Below, in pieces: positions 1 through 8,319 of a DNA stretch of 64,000 bases. Numbering within the stretch: the first letter of the stretch is position 1; every line of letters begins with the position of its first letter. Below the pieces are notes generated by a model. The model saw only the letters and a program-made list of their open reading frames with translations. It was not told the DNA's origin and made no database searches. The DNA is from GCA-003244245 sp963822695 (GTDB lineage: Bacteria > Actinomycetota > Actinomycetes > Mycobacteriales > Pseudonocardiaceae). The stretch lies in assembly GCA_963822695.1 (NCBI GenBank), contig CAWGJH010000017.1, positions 62,001-126,000 of the forward strand, written 5' to 3'. The position numbers and the translations under genes were made by a program.

Positions 1-1358
1 GTCGAGCGTGGGTCCTCCAACTGCGCTTCCACGGTCCGGCCGGCCCAGTCGCCCGGCATCGGCAGCCAGGTACCCGGCGTTGCGCTGAACCCGTACGGCG
101 AGGTGCTGCCCTCCCACGGCAACGGGACCCGGCAGCCGTCGCGCCCGCGTTCGGTGCGCCCGGAGCGCTTCCACACGGGATCCTGCAGCGCCCAGTCGGG
201 CAGCTCGACGTTGGGCAGACCCAGCTCATCACCGTTGTACAGGTACACCGGGCCGGGCAGGGCAAGCTGCACCAGCGCCATCGCCCGCGCCCGCGCCAGG
301 CCCACCTTGCCGCCGCCGTAGCGGGTCACCGGACGAACCGCATCGTGGCTGGAGAGCGTCCAGGTGGCTGGTGCCGGGCTGCCCTGGACAGCGATCACCG
401 AGTGTTCGATGGCCGCGCGCACGCTGTCAGCATCAAAGTCTGCCTCGAGCAGCCGGAAGTTGAACCCCAGGTGCAGCTCATCGGGGCGGACGTAGCGGGC
501 GAACGCGGCGTCGTCGCTCACCCAGATCTCGCCCATCGCCACCCGCGCCGGGTACTCGTTGAGCACCTTCCGGATCATCCGGTGAATGTCGTGCACACCC
601 TCGGCGTCGAAGCGGGGATCGTCGGCGTCGCGCAGACCCGGGCAGACCCCGATCGGGTGCGGCATGTCCGGCAGCCCAGCGGGTTTGGCCATTCCGTGGG
701 CCACGTCGATGCGGAACCCGTCTACCCCCCGGTCCAGCCAGAACCGCAGGGTTCGCTCAAAATCGGCGACTACTTCCGGGTTCTCCCAGTTCAGGTCGGG
801 CTGCTCGGGTGCGAACAGATGAAGGTACCATTGGCCGGCGTCGTTCGTCGAGGGGGGCAGTCGGGTCCACGCCGGTCCGCCGAACATACTGGTCCAGTTG
901 TTGGGCGGCCGTAACCCGCCGAAGCCGGAGCCGTCCCGGAAGAGGTAACGGGCCCGCTCGGGGCTGCCCGGTGTGGCCGCCACGGCCGCCTGAAACCACT
1001 CGTGCCGGTCGGATGTGTGGTTGGGCACCAGGTCGATGGTGACGCGCAGCCCGTGCCGGTGAGCGTCGGCCAGGAGCCGATCGAAGGTGCCCAGGTCACC
1101 GAACAGCGGGTCGACGTCGCGCGGATCGCTGACGTCATAACCATGGTCGACCATCGGGGAGCGGAAGAACGGGGTGAGCCACAGCGCGTCGACGCCCAGT
1201 AATTCCAAGTAGCCCAACCGGCTGCGCACACCCTCCAGATCGCCCACACCGTCACCGTTTGCGTCGGCGAAGGAACGGACGTAGACCTGGTAGAACACGG
1301 CATTGCGCCACCAGGCCTCGTCGTCAGAGGCTAGGTGACGGTTGTCGGCGCGTCGCAC
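1..1358 (-). CDS. aglA: GH13 alpha-glucosidase / oligo-1,6-glucosidase, 3' end outside window
   Basis: Family GH13 glycoside hydrolase of the alpha-glucosidase or oligo-1,6-glucosidase kind, hydrolysing alpha-glucosidic bonds in the cytoplasm. The visible part reads from DEAWWRNAVFYQVYVRSF through the (beta/alpha)8 barrel. Catalytic residues are recognisable as the nucleophile Asp in DGFRIDVAHG (about residue 218), the acid/base Glu in AMGEIWV (about 277) and the third Asp in SSHDAVRP (about 339). I chose GTG at 1358 because an AGGA lies about 8 nt upstream; a TTG at 1367 is possible. The C-terminal beta domain is beyond the window edge. It lies 44 bp downstream of the truncated haemoglobin gene on the same strand, the same pairing as aglA/glbO in M. 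tuberculosis. Exact substrate cannot be read from sequence. Confidence 0.9.
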   Translation of the reverse strand, partial: MRRADNRHLASDDEAWWRNAVFYQVYVRSFADANGDGVGDLEGVRSRLGYLELLGVDALWLTPFFRSPMVDHGYDVSDPRDVDPLFGDLGTFDRLLADAHRHGLRVTIDLVPNHTSDRHEWFQAAVAATPGSPERARYLFRDGSGFGGLRPPNNWTSMFGGPAWTRLPPSTNDAGQWYLHLFAPEQPDLNWENPEVVADFERTLRFWLDRGVDGFRIDVAHGMAKPAGLPDMPHPIGVCPGLRDADDPRFDAEGVHDIHRMIRKVLNEYPARVAMGEIWVSDDAAFARYVRPDELHLGFNFRLLEADFDADSVRAAIEHSVIAVQGSPAPATWTLSSHDAVRPVTRYGGGKVGLARARAMALVQLALPGPVYLYNGDELGLPNVELPDWALQDPVWKRSGRTERGRDGCRVPLPWEGSTSPYGFSATPGTWLPMPGDWAGRTVEAQLEDPRS

Positions 1359-1402
1359 GAGGATCAATCCTGCCAGTGAAGTACGCAGCGATGGTCGTCG
1401 AT

Positions 1403-1786
1403 TCAGGCCAGCGAGTTCAGCATGCTGTTCGCTGCCATCACCAGGTAGTCCCAGAGCACGGCGTGGTAGGCCTCGCCGAGGTCGGCCTCATCCACCGCGA
1501 TACGCATACAGCGCAGCCAGGCGTCGCGCTCGGCCGGCCCGATCCGGAACGGGACGTGCCGCATCCGCAGCCGCGGGTGTCCACGCTGGGCAGAGTAGGT
1601 GTGTGGCCCACCCCAGTACTGCATGAGGAACAGCCGCAGCCGCTCCTCGGCGGGACCCAGGTCCTCCTCCGGGTAGATCGGACGCAGCACCTCGTCCTTT
1701 GCCACCAGCTCATAGAAGCGCCCGACGATCCGACGAAACGTCTGCTCGCCGCCGACGGCCTCATAGAAGTTCTCCGGTGCAGCCAT
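1403..1786 (-). CDS. glbO: group II truncated haemoglobin (trHbO type)
   Basis: A 127-residue globin of the 2-over-2 fold, group II, binding haem and O2/NO in the cytoplasm; in mycobacteria the protein is linked to oxygen handling and peroxide or NO detoxification. Diagnostic residues are visible: Tyr25 (B10) in GRFYELV, Tyr38 (CD1) in RPIYPEED, the Gly-rich loop QYWGGPHTYS, the proximal His77 (F8) in LRMRHVPF and Trp90 (G8) in ERDAWLRCM. The longer reading frame upstream starts inside noncoding sequence; ATG at 1786 gives the usual family length. It sits between a mechanosensitive channel and the GH13 gene, all on the minus strand. Confidence 0.94.
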   Translation of the reverse strand: MAAPENFYEAVGGEQTFRRIVGRFYELVAKDEVLRPIYPEEDLGPAEERLRLFLMQYWGGPHTYSAQRGHPRLRMRHVPFRIGPAERDAWLRCMRIAVDEADLGEAYHAVLWDYLVMAANSMLNSLA

Positions 1787-1830
1787 CTGTTCATCCTGCC
1801 CTGCCAGCGTGTTTGACGGGGGCGAAGGTC

Positions 1831-2829
1831 TCAGGACTGCGGGACGGTGAGGCCAGCCGGCGGGGTGGTAAGGCCAGCTGATGAGGGCGGGGGGATCCCG
1901 GCATCGGCGAAGGCCGCCTTGATGCCGGCCAGCAGCGTCCGCTGTACCGCCCACTGCCGCCCGGGTTGCACCTTGGTTGTGATCCGCAGCGTCACGCCCT
2001 CCGAGCTGATCGACTCAACTCCGAGCACCTCGGGGGGTTCAAGCACATCGGCGGCCAATGTACTGCCCTCAGCGGTGAGCTCGGTGGCGGTGCGGCCAGC
2101 GAGCTCGGTGGATACCGGGATGTCTGCGTCATGCCCGATGGGCAGGTCGACGACGGCCACCGAGTAGCCCTGGCTGGAGTTGCCGACGCGCAGCACCTCG
2201 CCGTTGCGGACATACCACACGGTACCCCTGACGTCCCGGAGGGTGGTCACCCGCAGACCCACCCCCTCCACGGTGCCGCTGGCCGCACCGAGGTTGACCA
2301 CGTCGCCGACGCCGTACTGGTCCTCGACCATCATGAACATCCCAGACAGGAAGTCCTTGACTAAGTTCTGCGCGCCGAAGCCCAGTGCGAGGCCAAGGAT
2401 GCCAGCCGAGGCGATGATCGGCCCGAGATTGATCCCGAGTTCGCCCAGCACCAGGGTGGCCGCCACCCCGTAAATCACGAAGGTCATACCCGACCGCAGC
2501 ACCGAGCCGATCGTGCGGGCCCGCTGGGATCGCCGTTGCGACAGCACCCCCGTGCCACGCCAGCACTCCGGGGCCCGCTCCCGCAGCGGCCGGAGCAATC
2601 CAGGTGGTGCGCCCTCTGCGCTCCCCTGGGTCAACCGGTTGATCGCCCGATGCACCATCAGCCGGATTAGCACCGCGAGTACGAGGATCAGCAGGATTCG
2701 CAGCCCCGTTCCCATCACGGTATCGGCGTAGCGGGATAGCACGTCACTGTGGGTGAGATGGTAGATGCGCGCGCACCACGAGCCCTCGTCCCGGGAGCAG
2801 TCCGGCTGGGAAATCAGCTGGGTGATCAT
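1831..2829 (-). CDS. MscS-family mechanosensitive ion channel
   Basis: Small-conductance mechanosensitive channel, 332 residues, located in the cytoplasmic membrane, expected to open on membrane tension and release solutes. One hydrophobic helix lies at about residues 42-60 (GLRILLILVLAVLIRLMV) and another at about 110-135. The pore-lining TM3 and the MscS beta domain follow: GPIIASAGILGLALGFGAQN, then VKDFLSGMFMMVEDQYGVGD. The tail contains a typical C-terminal alpha/beta domain and ends in a Pro/Thr-rich stretch. The start at ATG 2829 is the first one in frame; a later start is possible because residues 1-35 are not strongly membrane-like. It precedes glbO by 44 bp and may be cotranscribed with it. 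Confidence 0.9.
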   Translation of the reverse strand: MITQLISQPDCSRDEGSWCARIYHLTHSDVLSRYADTVMGTGLRILLILVLAVLIRLMVHRAINRLTQGSAEGAPPGLLRPLRERAPECWRGTGVLSQRRSQRARTIGSVLRSGMTFVIYGVAATLVLGELGINLGPIIASAGILGLALGFGAQNLVKDFLSGMFMMVEDQYGVGDVVNLGAASGTVEGVGLRVTTLRDVRGTVWYVRNGEVLRVGNSSQGYSVAVVDLPIGHDADIPVSTELAGRTATELTAEGSTLAADVLEPPEVLGVESISSEGVTLRITTKVQPGRQWAVQRTLLAGIKAAFADAGIPPPSSAGLTTPPAGLTVPQS

Positions 2830-3046
2830 CTGGTGTGCGCGTCCTCCAGTCGAGCCCGGTGTGCGGTCATCCGCCGGACTGTAGCTGGGTCACGCGCCGA
2901 CCACGGTCCGGCATCGCTTGTGGCCAATTCGGCCGCTGGTCACCGCTGGTCACCGATGAGTCAGCTCCAGATAGGTGCGCGATCGGCGCCTTGTGTGGTG
3001 GACTGGTTCCGCGCATTGGTGGAGGTGGTTTGGCGGAGGTGGTCAC

Positions 3047-3703
3047 GTGCATGACCGACAACCCAGCCCGGAGGGTCACCCAGCGGGGGCGGACCAGCGG
3101 ACCGCCTCGCGCTCAGGGACCTCAACCGGGCTTCTCGAAACCACCACCGTCGTCGTCGCGGACCAGTCCCCGGTCGCGGGCGCGCTAGCCTGGGGACGCC
3201 GACGGGTACTGCTGCTCAACGCGAGCTTCGAGCCGCTGACTGCGCTGCCGTTGCGCCGGGCAATCGTTTTGGTGGTGTGCGGCAAGGCTGATGTGTTGCA
3301 TGGTGACGCCGCGGGCCTGGTGCTGCACTCCGCGACGACCAGCGTCGTGGCTCCTTCGGTGATCAAGCTGTGCACGTTCGTGCGGGTGCCACACCGGGCG
3401 CGGCTCCCGATGACCAGGGCGGCGCTGATGCACCGGGACCGTTACCGTTGCACCTACTGTGGAGCGCGCGCGGAGACCATCGACCATGTAGTGCCGCGCA
3501 GCCGCGGCGGCGAGCATTGCTGGGAGAACTGCGTGGCTTGCTGCGCCCTGTGCAACCACCGCAAGGCCGATCGACTGCTCAGCGAACTGGGTTGGAAGCT
3601 GCGGGTGGCGCCGCGCGCCCCGCGGGGGCAGCACTGGCGGCTGCTGGCCACGGTGCTCGACGCCGACCCCCAGTGGTTGCCCTACCTCGGAGAGGTCGCC
3701 TGA
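3047..3703 (+). CDS. HNH endonuclease
   Basis: HNH-family nuclease of 218 residues. The C-terminal half holds the ββα-metal domain: the first Cys pair in RYRCTYCGAR, then TIDHVVPRSRGG, WENCVACCALCNHRKADRL and Cys pairs for a structural zinc. The N-terminal half (residues 45-110) begins VLLLNASFEPLTALPLRRA, a segment typical of this actinobacterial HNH subfamily (Rv2469c-like). The start GTG 3047 is preceded by GGAGG with 7-nt spacing; no other start has a comparable site. The substrate and role are unknown; its conserved position near pepN and glbO argues for a housekeeping rather than a mobile nuclease. Confidence 0.88.
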   Translation: MHDRQPSPEGHPAGADQRTASRSGTSTGLLETTTVVVADQSPVAGALAWGRRRVLLLNASFEPLTALPLRRAIVLVVCGKADVLHGDAAGLVLHSATTSVVAPSVIKLCTFVRVPHRARLPMTRAALMHRDRYRCTYCGARAETIDHVVPRSRGGEHCWENCVACCALCNHRKADRLLSELGWKLRVAPRAPRGQHWRLLATVLDADPQWLPYLGEVA

Positions 3704-3786
3704 CGTGCCGCTGCTAGCGTCCGCCGGTGGGCCGACCCGCAGACCTGGTGAGGCGGTAGCTGACTCCGGTCGGCTACCGTGATGCC

Positions 3787-4029
3787 GTGACGTCGCTGGA
3801 GGTCATCCTCATTCTGGTCGGTGTTCCGCTGGCCATCATGATCTTGCTGGGGTTGCTGACGCTCCGGCCGAACTTCGCTCGGACCCGCCGCTACCGTCCT
3901 GGCGAGGAGTGGAGTTACCCACCGGTGTTGTGGACGGCGAACCCCGAGGCCTTGCGCGACGGGGTGGGGCATTACCGCCGCCGGGATGGATCCGGTGGAG
4001 CCCGCGGAGGTGCTCGTGGCAACTGGTAA
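3787..4029 (+). CDS. small single-helix membrane protein, unknown function
   Basis: An 80-residue protein starting at GTG 3787. Residues 4-25 form one strong hydrophobic helix (LEVILILVGVPLAIMILLGL). An Arg-rich juxtamembrane segment and a soluble tail follow, with WSYPPVLW and NPEALRDGVGHYRRRDG, ending in a Gly/Arg stretch. The motif order resembles a conserved actinobacterial protein found beside the DUF5130 gene in this neighbourhood. Its 3' end overlaps the next gene, suggesting coexpression. No catalytic motif is visible. Confidence 0.75.
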   Translation: MTSLEVILILVGVPLAIMILLGLLTLRPNFARTRRYRPGEEWSYPPVLWTANPEALRDGVGHYRRRDGSGGARGGARGNW

Positions 4030-4528
4030 TGAGCAGGACCGGGCTCCTGCCCGGCGTGAGCACTCTCAGGGCGAGGAGGGGGAGGAGTACCAGCAGGAAC
4101 CCGCGCCCGGTGAGGCTGTCGTCGGCACCGGACGGATCTCCGCCGCGCGGCAGGTCAAGCCGGTCCTGCGCATGCTGCCCTTCACCAGGTCGCAGCTTGC
4201 GACCCTTGATGACGTGCTGGTCCGGGCCAGCCGCAGCGCGAGCGTGCATTTCGGGATATACCTTGGCGACCTTGGCGCCGACACCCGGACCCGGGCCGAG
4301 GAGATACACGACTTGATGGGCGAGTGGGCCGACGATGCGGTGCTGGTGGCCGTCTCGCCTGGCCAGCGGGTAGTCGAAGTGATTACCGGCGGCAAGGCCG
4401 CGCACCGGCTCCCCGACCGGGGGTGCAAGCTTGCGGTGGAGAGCATGATCTCCTCGTTCAAGGAGGGCGACCTTGCCGGAGGCCTGACCTCTGGGCTGCG
4501 GATGCTCGCGGACCACACAGACTCGTGA
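4016..4528 (+). CDS. DUF5130-like conserved protein
   Basis: A conserved actinobacterial protein of about 170 residues, matching in position and in its core motifs the DUF5130 family (Rv2468c-like, TPM-domain fold). Visible core: LPFTRSQLATLDDVLVRA, then VHFGIYLGDLGADTRTRAEE, then VLVAVSPGQRVVEVITG. The first 45 residues are Glu-rich and low complexity. I prefer GTG 4016 because GCGGAGG ends 5 nt upstream; ATG 3986 would add ten residues but lacks a ribosome-binding site. It overlaps the preceding membrane-protein gene by 14 nt. Its stop codon lies inside the left arm of a strong hairpin shared with convergent pepN. Biochemical function is not known. Confidence 0.8.
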   Translation: MATGNEQDRAPARREHSQGEEGEEYQQEPAPGEAVVGTGRISAARQVKPVLRMLPFTRSQLATLDDVLVRASRSASVHFGIYLGDLGADTRTRAEEIHDLMGEWADDAVLVAVSPGQRVVEVITGGKAAHRLPDRGCKLAVESMISSFKEGDLAGGLTSGLRMLADHTDS

Positions 4529-4563
4529 GCGCGTAACAGTGCCGTGGCACTCACGAGTCTGTG
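4516..4563. terminator. perfect 14-bp inverted repeat, bidirectional terminator
   Basis: CACAGACTCGTGAG at 4516-4529 pairs perfectly with CTCACGAGTCTGTG at 4550-4563. A second, competing hairpin (AGTGCC-GT-GGCACT, 4538-4551) uses the loop. It lies between the convergent DUF5130-like and pepN genes, and the left arm contains the TGA stop of the former. There is no long T-run, as is common in high-GC actinobacteria. Confidence 0.8.
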
Positions 4564-4574
4564 CTATTCCGGAG

Positions 4575-7172
4575 CTACCGAGTGTCGAACACGCGGGCGG
4601 CCAGTGCGCGGGCCACGCTGGCCTGACCCTCAGAAACCAGTCGGCGTAGCGCGGGCGGGTGCTCACTGGCCTCAAGCCACGCGCTCGCAGCGTCTACGCA
4701 GCTCTGCTCGACGACCCAGGATGGGAACAGTCCGAGCACGCAGGGTTGGGCGCGCTCGGAGGTCCGGCGATCCCACACGTCGGCGATCTCGTTGAAGTAC
4801 CGCTCCAGGTAGGGGGTCAGTAGCTGCTTCTGCGCGGGGTGGTTGAAGCCGCCAATGATCGCCTCGCTAATAGCGTTGGGTAGCTCATCGTCGTGCATCG
4901 CCCGCTCCCAGGCGCGCTCCTTGTCAGCCGGGGTGGGTAGCAAGGCCCGGGTCCGCTCGGCTTGCCGGCGCCCGGTCGCGGTGGCATCGCGGTCCTGCTC
5001 GGCGGCGATCTCGTCCTCATCCATCACACCGTGGGCGGTGAGTGCCTGCAACAACCGCCAGCGCAGGTCGGTGTCCACCGCGAGCGCCTCGGGCACGCCA
5101 TCCCCGGCCAGCCAGCCGGCCATCGCATCCAGTTCCGGCTTGCCCAGCAGTGCCGCGGTCAGCGCGTTCACCAGGGCAAGCTGGTAGTCGGAGCCGGGGT
5201 CGGCCGAGCTGAGGAGGTCCATCAGCGTGCTGGTGAACCGGGGCCAGCCAGTCTCGCTGGCCCAGGCCGGATCGGCGTAAGCGGACAGCGCGGTCTGCGC
5301 CTGCGCCAATAGTCGTTGAACGACGCCCACCTCGGTCTCGGCGGGCAACCCGCTCAGCACCACCGCGACGAAATCCCTGGCCTTGAACTCAGCCTCGCGA
5401 GTCATCTCCCAGGCCGCCGACCAGCACAGCGAGCGGGGCAGCGACTCAGCGATGTCGCCAATCCGGTCAACCAGCGTTGCCAGCGACTTCTCGTCGAGTC
5501 GCATCGCGCAATACGTGAGGTCGTCGTCGTTGACCAGTATGAGCTGACCCGCAGGCACCCCGACCAACTCGGGGACCTCGGTGCGCTCCTCGCTGACGTC
5601 GAGCTCCACCCGGTGAGTGCGCACCAGCGCGCTGCCAGGCCCGCCAGCAGTGTCCCTGGGTGAGTACCCAGGTGAGTCATAGATGCCGACAGCGAGACGA
5701 TGCGTGCGCCGCTCCCCGGCACCGGGACAGGCGCCAGCTTGGAGCACCGCGAACGACACGAACGCACCGTTACCGTCGAGAGTGAACTCTGGTCGCAACG
5801 TGTTGAGCCCGGTGGTTTCCAACCACTGCGCGCTCCAGCCGGACAGGTCGCGACCGGACGCCTGCTCCAGCGCGGCCAGCAGGTCGGCAAGCGTGGCGTT
5901 TGCCCAGGCGTGTCGGGTGAAGTAGACCCGCAGACCGGCGAGGAACTCCTCCAGGCCGACGTAGGCGACCAACTGGCGCAGCACGCTGGCGCCCTTGGCG
6001 TAGGTGATGCCATCGAAGTTGACCTCGACGGCCTGCACGTCGGGGATGTCGCAGGCGATCGGGTGGGTGGAGGGCAACTGGTCCTGCCGGTAGGCCCAGG
6101 CCTTCTCCACGGTGGCGAAGGTGGTCCACGCGCCGGTGTACTCGGTGGCCTGCGCCTGGCTCAGGACCGAGGCCCAGGTGGCGAAGGACTCATTGAGCCA
6201 CAGGTCGTCCCACCACCGCATGGTCACCAGGTCGCCGAACCACATGTGCGCCATCTCGTGCAGCACCGTCTCGCAGCGCCGCTCGTAGAGGTAGCGGGTG
6301 ACCCGGCTGCGGAAGACATAGTCCTCCAGAAAGGTCACGCAGCCGGCGTTCTCCATTGCTCCGGCGTTGAACTCGGGTACGAAGCACTGGTCGTACTTGT
6401 CAAACGGGTAGCGCACCCCGAAGGCGCGGTGGTAGAAGCCGAAACCCTGCTTGGTCTCGGTGAACAGGCGATCGGCGTCCATGTGCTCGGCCAGCGAGGA
6501 GCGGCAGTAGATGCCCAGCGGGATCGTCCCCGCCTCGTCGGTGTACTCGTCGGTCCACTGCGCGTAGGGACCGGCGACCAGCGCCACGATGTAGGGGCTG
6601 ATCCGGGCGCTGTCGGCGAAGACATGGCGAATTGCCCCGCTGGCGAGGGCCTCGGTGCGCTGGCACGGCGCGTTGGACACCACCACCCAGTCGGGGGGCG
6701 CCACGACCCGGATGCGGTGCACCGCTTTGAGGTCAGGCTGATCGAAGCAGGCGTACATCCGCTTCGCGTCGGCGGTCTCAAACTGGCTGTAGAGATACAC
6801 CCCGCCGTCGACGGGATCCACGAAGCGATGCAGCCCCTCACCGGTGTTCATGTAGCGGCCGTCCGCCTCGATGATGACCTCGTTGGCGGCGGCCAAGGCA
6901 GGCAGCGCGATCCCGTTCGCCTCGTCGTAACCGGCGATGTCGAGCGCGGCTCCGTTCAGGGTCGCAGCGCCCACCCGGGCAGCCACCAAGTCGATCCAGC
7001 TGGACGCCCCCGGGGTGCGGCAGGAGAAGTGGACTGTGGTGGTGCTGCGGAACGTGCCCTCGCCCGGTTTGCCGCCACCGTCAGTGAGGTCAAGCTCGAC
7101 GGTGTAGGAGTTAACGTCAAGCAGGGCGGCGCGCTCGACGGCCTGCTCCTGGGTGAGATTGGGAACGGCCAC
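4575..7172 (-). CDS. pepN: aminopeptidase N (M1 family)
   Basis: Cytoplasmic zinc aminopeptidase of 865 residues, the usual size for actinobacterial PepN, trimming N-terminal residues from peptides. The order is a β-rich N-terminal domain (1-200), the thermolysin-like catalytic domain and a helical ERAP1-like C-terminal domain (about 530-860). The substrate-binding GAMEN motif is at about residues 271-275. The zinc site HEMAHMWFGDLVTM begins at His305 (His305, His309), and the third ligand Glu lies about 19 residues on in LWLNESFATW. The start is GTG 7172 with a GAGGTGA upstream. It is divergent from the nitroreductase-like gene and convergent with the DUF5130-like gene, as in M. tuberculosis. 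Confidence 0.96.
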   Translation of the reverse strand: MAVPNLTQEQAVERAALLDVNSYTVELDLTDGGGKPGEGTFRSTTTVHFSCRTPGASSWIDLVAARVGAATLNGAALDIAGYDEANGIALPALAAANEVIIEADGRYMNTGEGLHRFVDPVDGGVYLYSQFETADAKRMYACFDQPDLKAVHRIRVVAPPDWVVVSNAPCQRTEALASGAIRHVFADSARISPYIVALVAGPYAQWTDEYTDEAGTIPLGIYCRSSLAEHMDADRLFTETKQGFGFYHRAFGVRYPFDKYDQCFVPEFNAGAMENAGCVTFLEDYVFRSRVTRYLYERRCETVLHEMAHMWFGDLVTMRWWDDLWLNESFATWASVLSQAQATEYTGAWTTFATVEKAWAYRQDQLPSTHPIACDIPDVQAVEVNFDGITYAKGASVLRQLVAYVGLEEFLAGLRVYFTRHAWANATLADLLAALEQASGRDLSGWSAQWLETTGLNTLRPEFTLDGNGAFVSFAVLQAGACPGAGERRTHRLAVGIYDSPGYSPRDTAGGPGSALVRTHRVELDVSEERTEVPELVGVPAGQLILVNDDDLTYCAMRLDEKSLATLVDRIGDIAESLPRSLCWSAAWEMTREAEFKARDFVAVVLSGLPAETEVGVVQRLLAQAQTALSAYADPAWASETGWPRFTSTLMDLLSSADPGSDYQLALVNALTAALLGKPELDAMAGWLAGDGVPEALAVDTDLRWRLLQALTAHGVMDEDEIAAEQDRDATATGRRQAERTRALLPTPADKERAWERAMHDDELPNAISEAIIGGFNHPAQKQLLTPYLERYFNEIADVWDRRTSERAQPCVLGLFPSWVVEQSCVDAASAWLEASEHPPALRRLVSEGQASVARALAARVFDTR

Positions 7173-7307
7173 GGATCACCTCGAGTGTCGGATCGGGATT
7201 CCTTGGGATCCAATCATGGGTGAGGGCCGGCCCGCAGGTGAGTAAGGCCCGGGGAAGACGTCACCACCCGGACGGGTTGTACAAGGTGACGAGGAACGGA
7301 GAGTGTG

Positions 7308-7955
7308 ATGACGGTAACCCCTGGCGACAGCACGGAAGCCCGAACCAAGCCCCACCCCGCGCGGGTCAACGTCTTCTTCGACCCGGTATGCCCGTATGCA
7401 TGGGTCACCTCACGTTGGATCCTCGAGGTCGCGACGGTGCGGGACATCGACGTGCACTTCCGGGTGATGAGCCTGTCGGTGCTCAACGAGGGCCGCGAGC
7501 TCGACGAGCGGTACCGGAACCTGGTGGACCGGGGTTGGGGTCCGGTCCGGGTGTGCATCGCTGCGGCCCGCGACCACGGGGAGAAGGTGCTCGATCCGCT
7601 CTACACAGCGCTGGGTAGGCGAATCCACAACGAGGGCAACAAGGACTTCGATGAGGTGATTGCGGCCGCGCTGGCCGAGGTGGGGCTGCCCGCTGAGTTG
7701 GCGGCGGCAGCGCACAGCACCGAGTACGACGAGGAGCTGCGGGCCAGCCATGAGGCCGGCATGGGTCCAGTCGGGCTGGACGTCGGGACCCCGACCATCC
7801 ACGTGAACGGGGTGGGCTTCTTCGGACCGGTGCTGACCCGGATCCCGCGCGGCGAACAGGCCGGGAAGATCTTCGACGGCGCCTTGTTGCTAGCCAGCTA
7901 CCCGCACTTCTTCGAGCTCAAGCGAACCCGGAACGAGAAGCCCACCTTTTCGTAA
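7308..7955 (+). CDS. DsbA-fold mycothiol-dependent nitroreductase-like protein (Rv2466c family)
   Basis: A 215-residue thioredoxin/DsbA-fold protein. In M. tuberculosis the Rv2466c homologue is a mycothiol-dependent reductase that activates nitro compounds. Visible: the active-site region VFFDPVCPYAWVTSRW with Cys28, a helical insertion (residues 70-160), the cis-Pro region VGTPTIHVNGVGFFGPVLTR and a C-terminal helix. The usual second Cys of a CxxC pair is Ala31 (CPYA), so this copy would be monothiolic. ATG 7308 has GGAGAG 4 nt upstream; GTG 7305 is also possible. The last seven codons lie inside the attachment repeat of the adjacent integrated element, so the gene's 3' end was restored on integration. 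Confidence 0.88.
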   Translation: MTVTPGDSTEARTKPHPARVNVFFDPVCPYAWVTSRWILEVATVRDIDVHFRVMSLSVLNEGRELDERYRNLVDRGWGPVRVCIAAARDHGEKVLDPLYTALGRRIHNEGNKDFDEVIAAALAEVGLPAELAAAAHSTEYDEELRASHEAGMGPVGLDVGTPTIHVNGVGFFGPVLTRIPRGEQAGKIFDGALLLASYPHFFELKRTRNEKPTFS

Positions 7956-7977
7956 CCTGTGGGCGGGCCTGCGGCGG
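7936..7977 (+). repeat. attL of the integrated element
   Basis: This 42-bp segment matches 21506-21547 in direct orientation with a single mismatch: 27 identical bases (7936-7962), one substitution (G here, T at 21533), then 14 identical bases. It overlaps the stop codon of the nitroreductase-like gene. The other copy sits just downstream of the integrase gene, the expected arrangement for attL and attR of a tyrosine-integrase element. A core inside a protein-coding gene rather than a tRNA is less usual for this class. Confidence 0.85.
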
Positions 7978-8053
7978 TCGGACGACTGACCTGCTTTGAG
8001 CTGCTGGTTTGTTCTCGTTGTGCCCTGTTGCGTCCGGACGTGACTTGACGTCT

Positions 8054-8073
8054 GACGGCCTGTAGACGGCCTG
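8054..8073 (+). promoter_or_regulatory. paired GACGGCCTG sites, candidate integrase arm sites (left end)
   Basis: GACGGCCTG occurs at 8054-8062 and 8065-8073, an 11-bp period. The same pair with the same period and orientation occurs at 21440-21448 and 21451-21459, at the other end of the element. Paired sites just inside both ends are what arm-type integrase or excisionase sites look like. The binding role is inferred. Confidence 0.55.
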
Positions 8074-8179
8074 ATCTTTTCGCGCTTCGGCCGTGTCGGC
8101 TCGTGCGGTGGTGTGTTGGAGGTCGTGATGCGTTTGTGCTGCCTGATGACCACGGATGATCTTGCACGCTGGGGGCTGT

Positions 8180-8319
8180 GGGGCATCCCGTCGGCCTGGC
8201 GTAGCCCGACCACGCGGCGACCCGGGGGCAGCCTTTGACGCGACCGGCGGCGATCCTCGGGTAGCTCTGCCCCCGGGTCGCCGCGTGGTAGCCCTGGGGG
8301 GAGGTCGGCGGGATGCCCC
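8180..8319. repeat. large imperfect inverted repeat (about 52-bp arms)
   Basis: Left arm 8180-8231 and right arm 8267-8319 are reverse complements, with a 35-nt loop. The inner 23 bp (ACCACGCGGCGACCCGGGGG and the next three bases) pair perfectly, and the outer 11 bp (GGGGCATCCCG) pair with one change. The middle of the arms is diverged. As single-stranded DNA or RNA this would be a very stable structure. It lies in the noncoding left end of the element, where a single-strand origin, a transfer site or a structured RNA would be plausible. Confidence 0.7.

Noticed and set aside
5700..7223. 507-codon open frame on the plus strand opposite pepN
   Set aside because: Antisense shadow of a highly GC-biased gene; no ribosome-binding site and the minus-strand frame has full PepN motifs.
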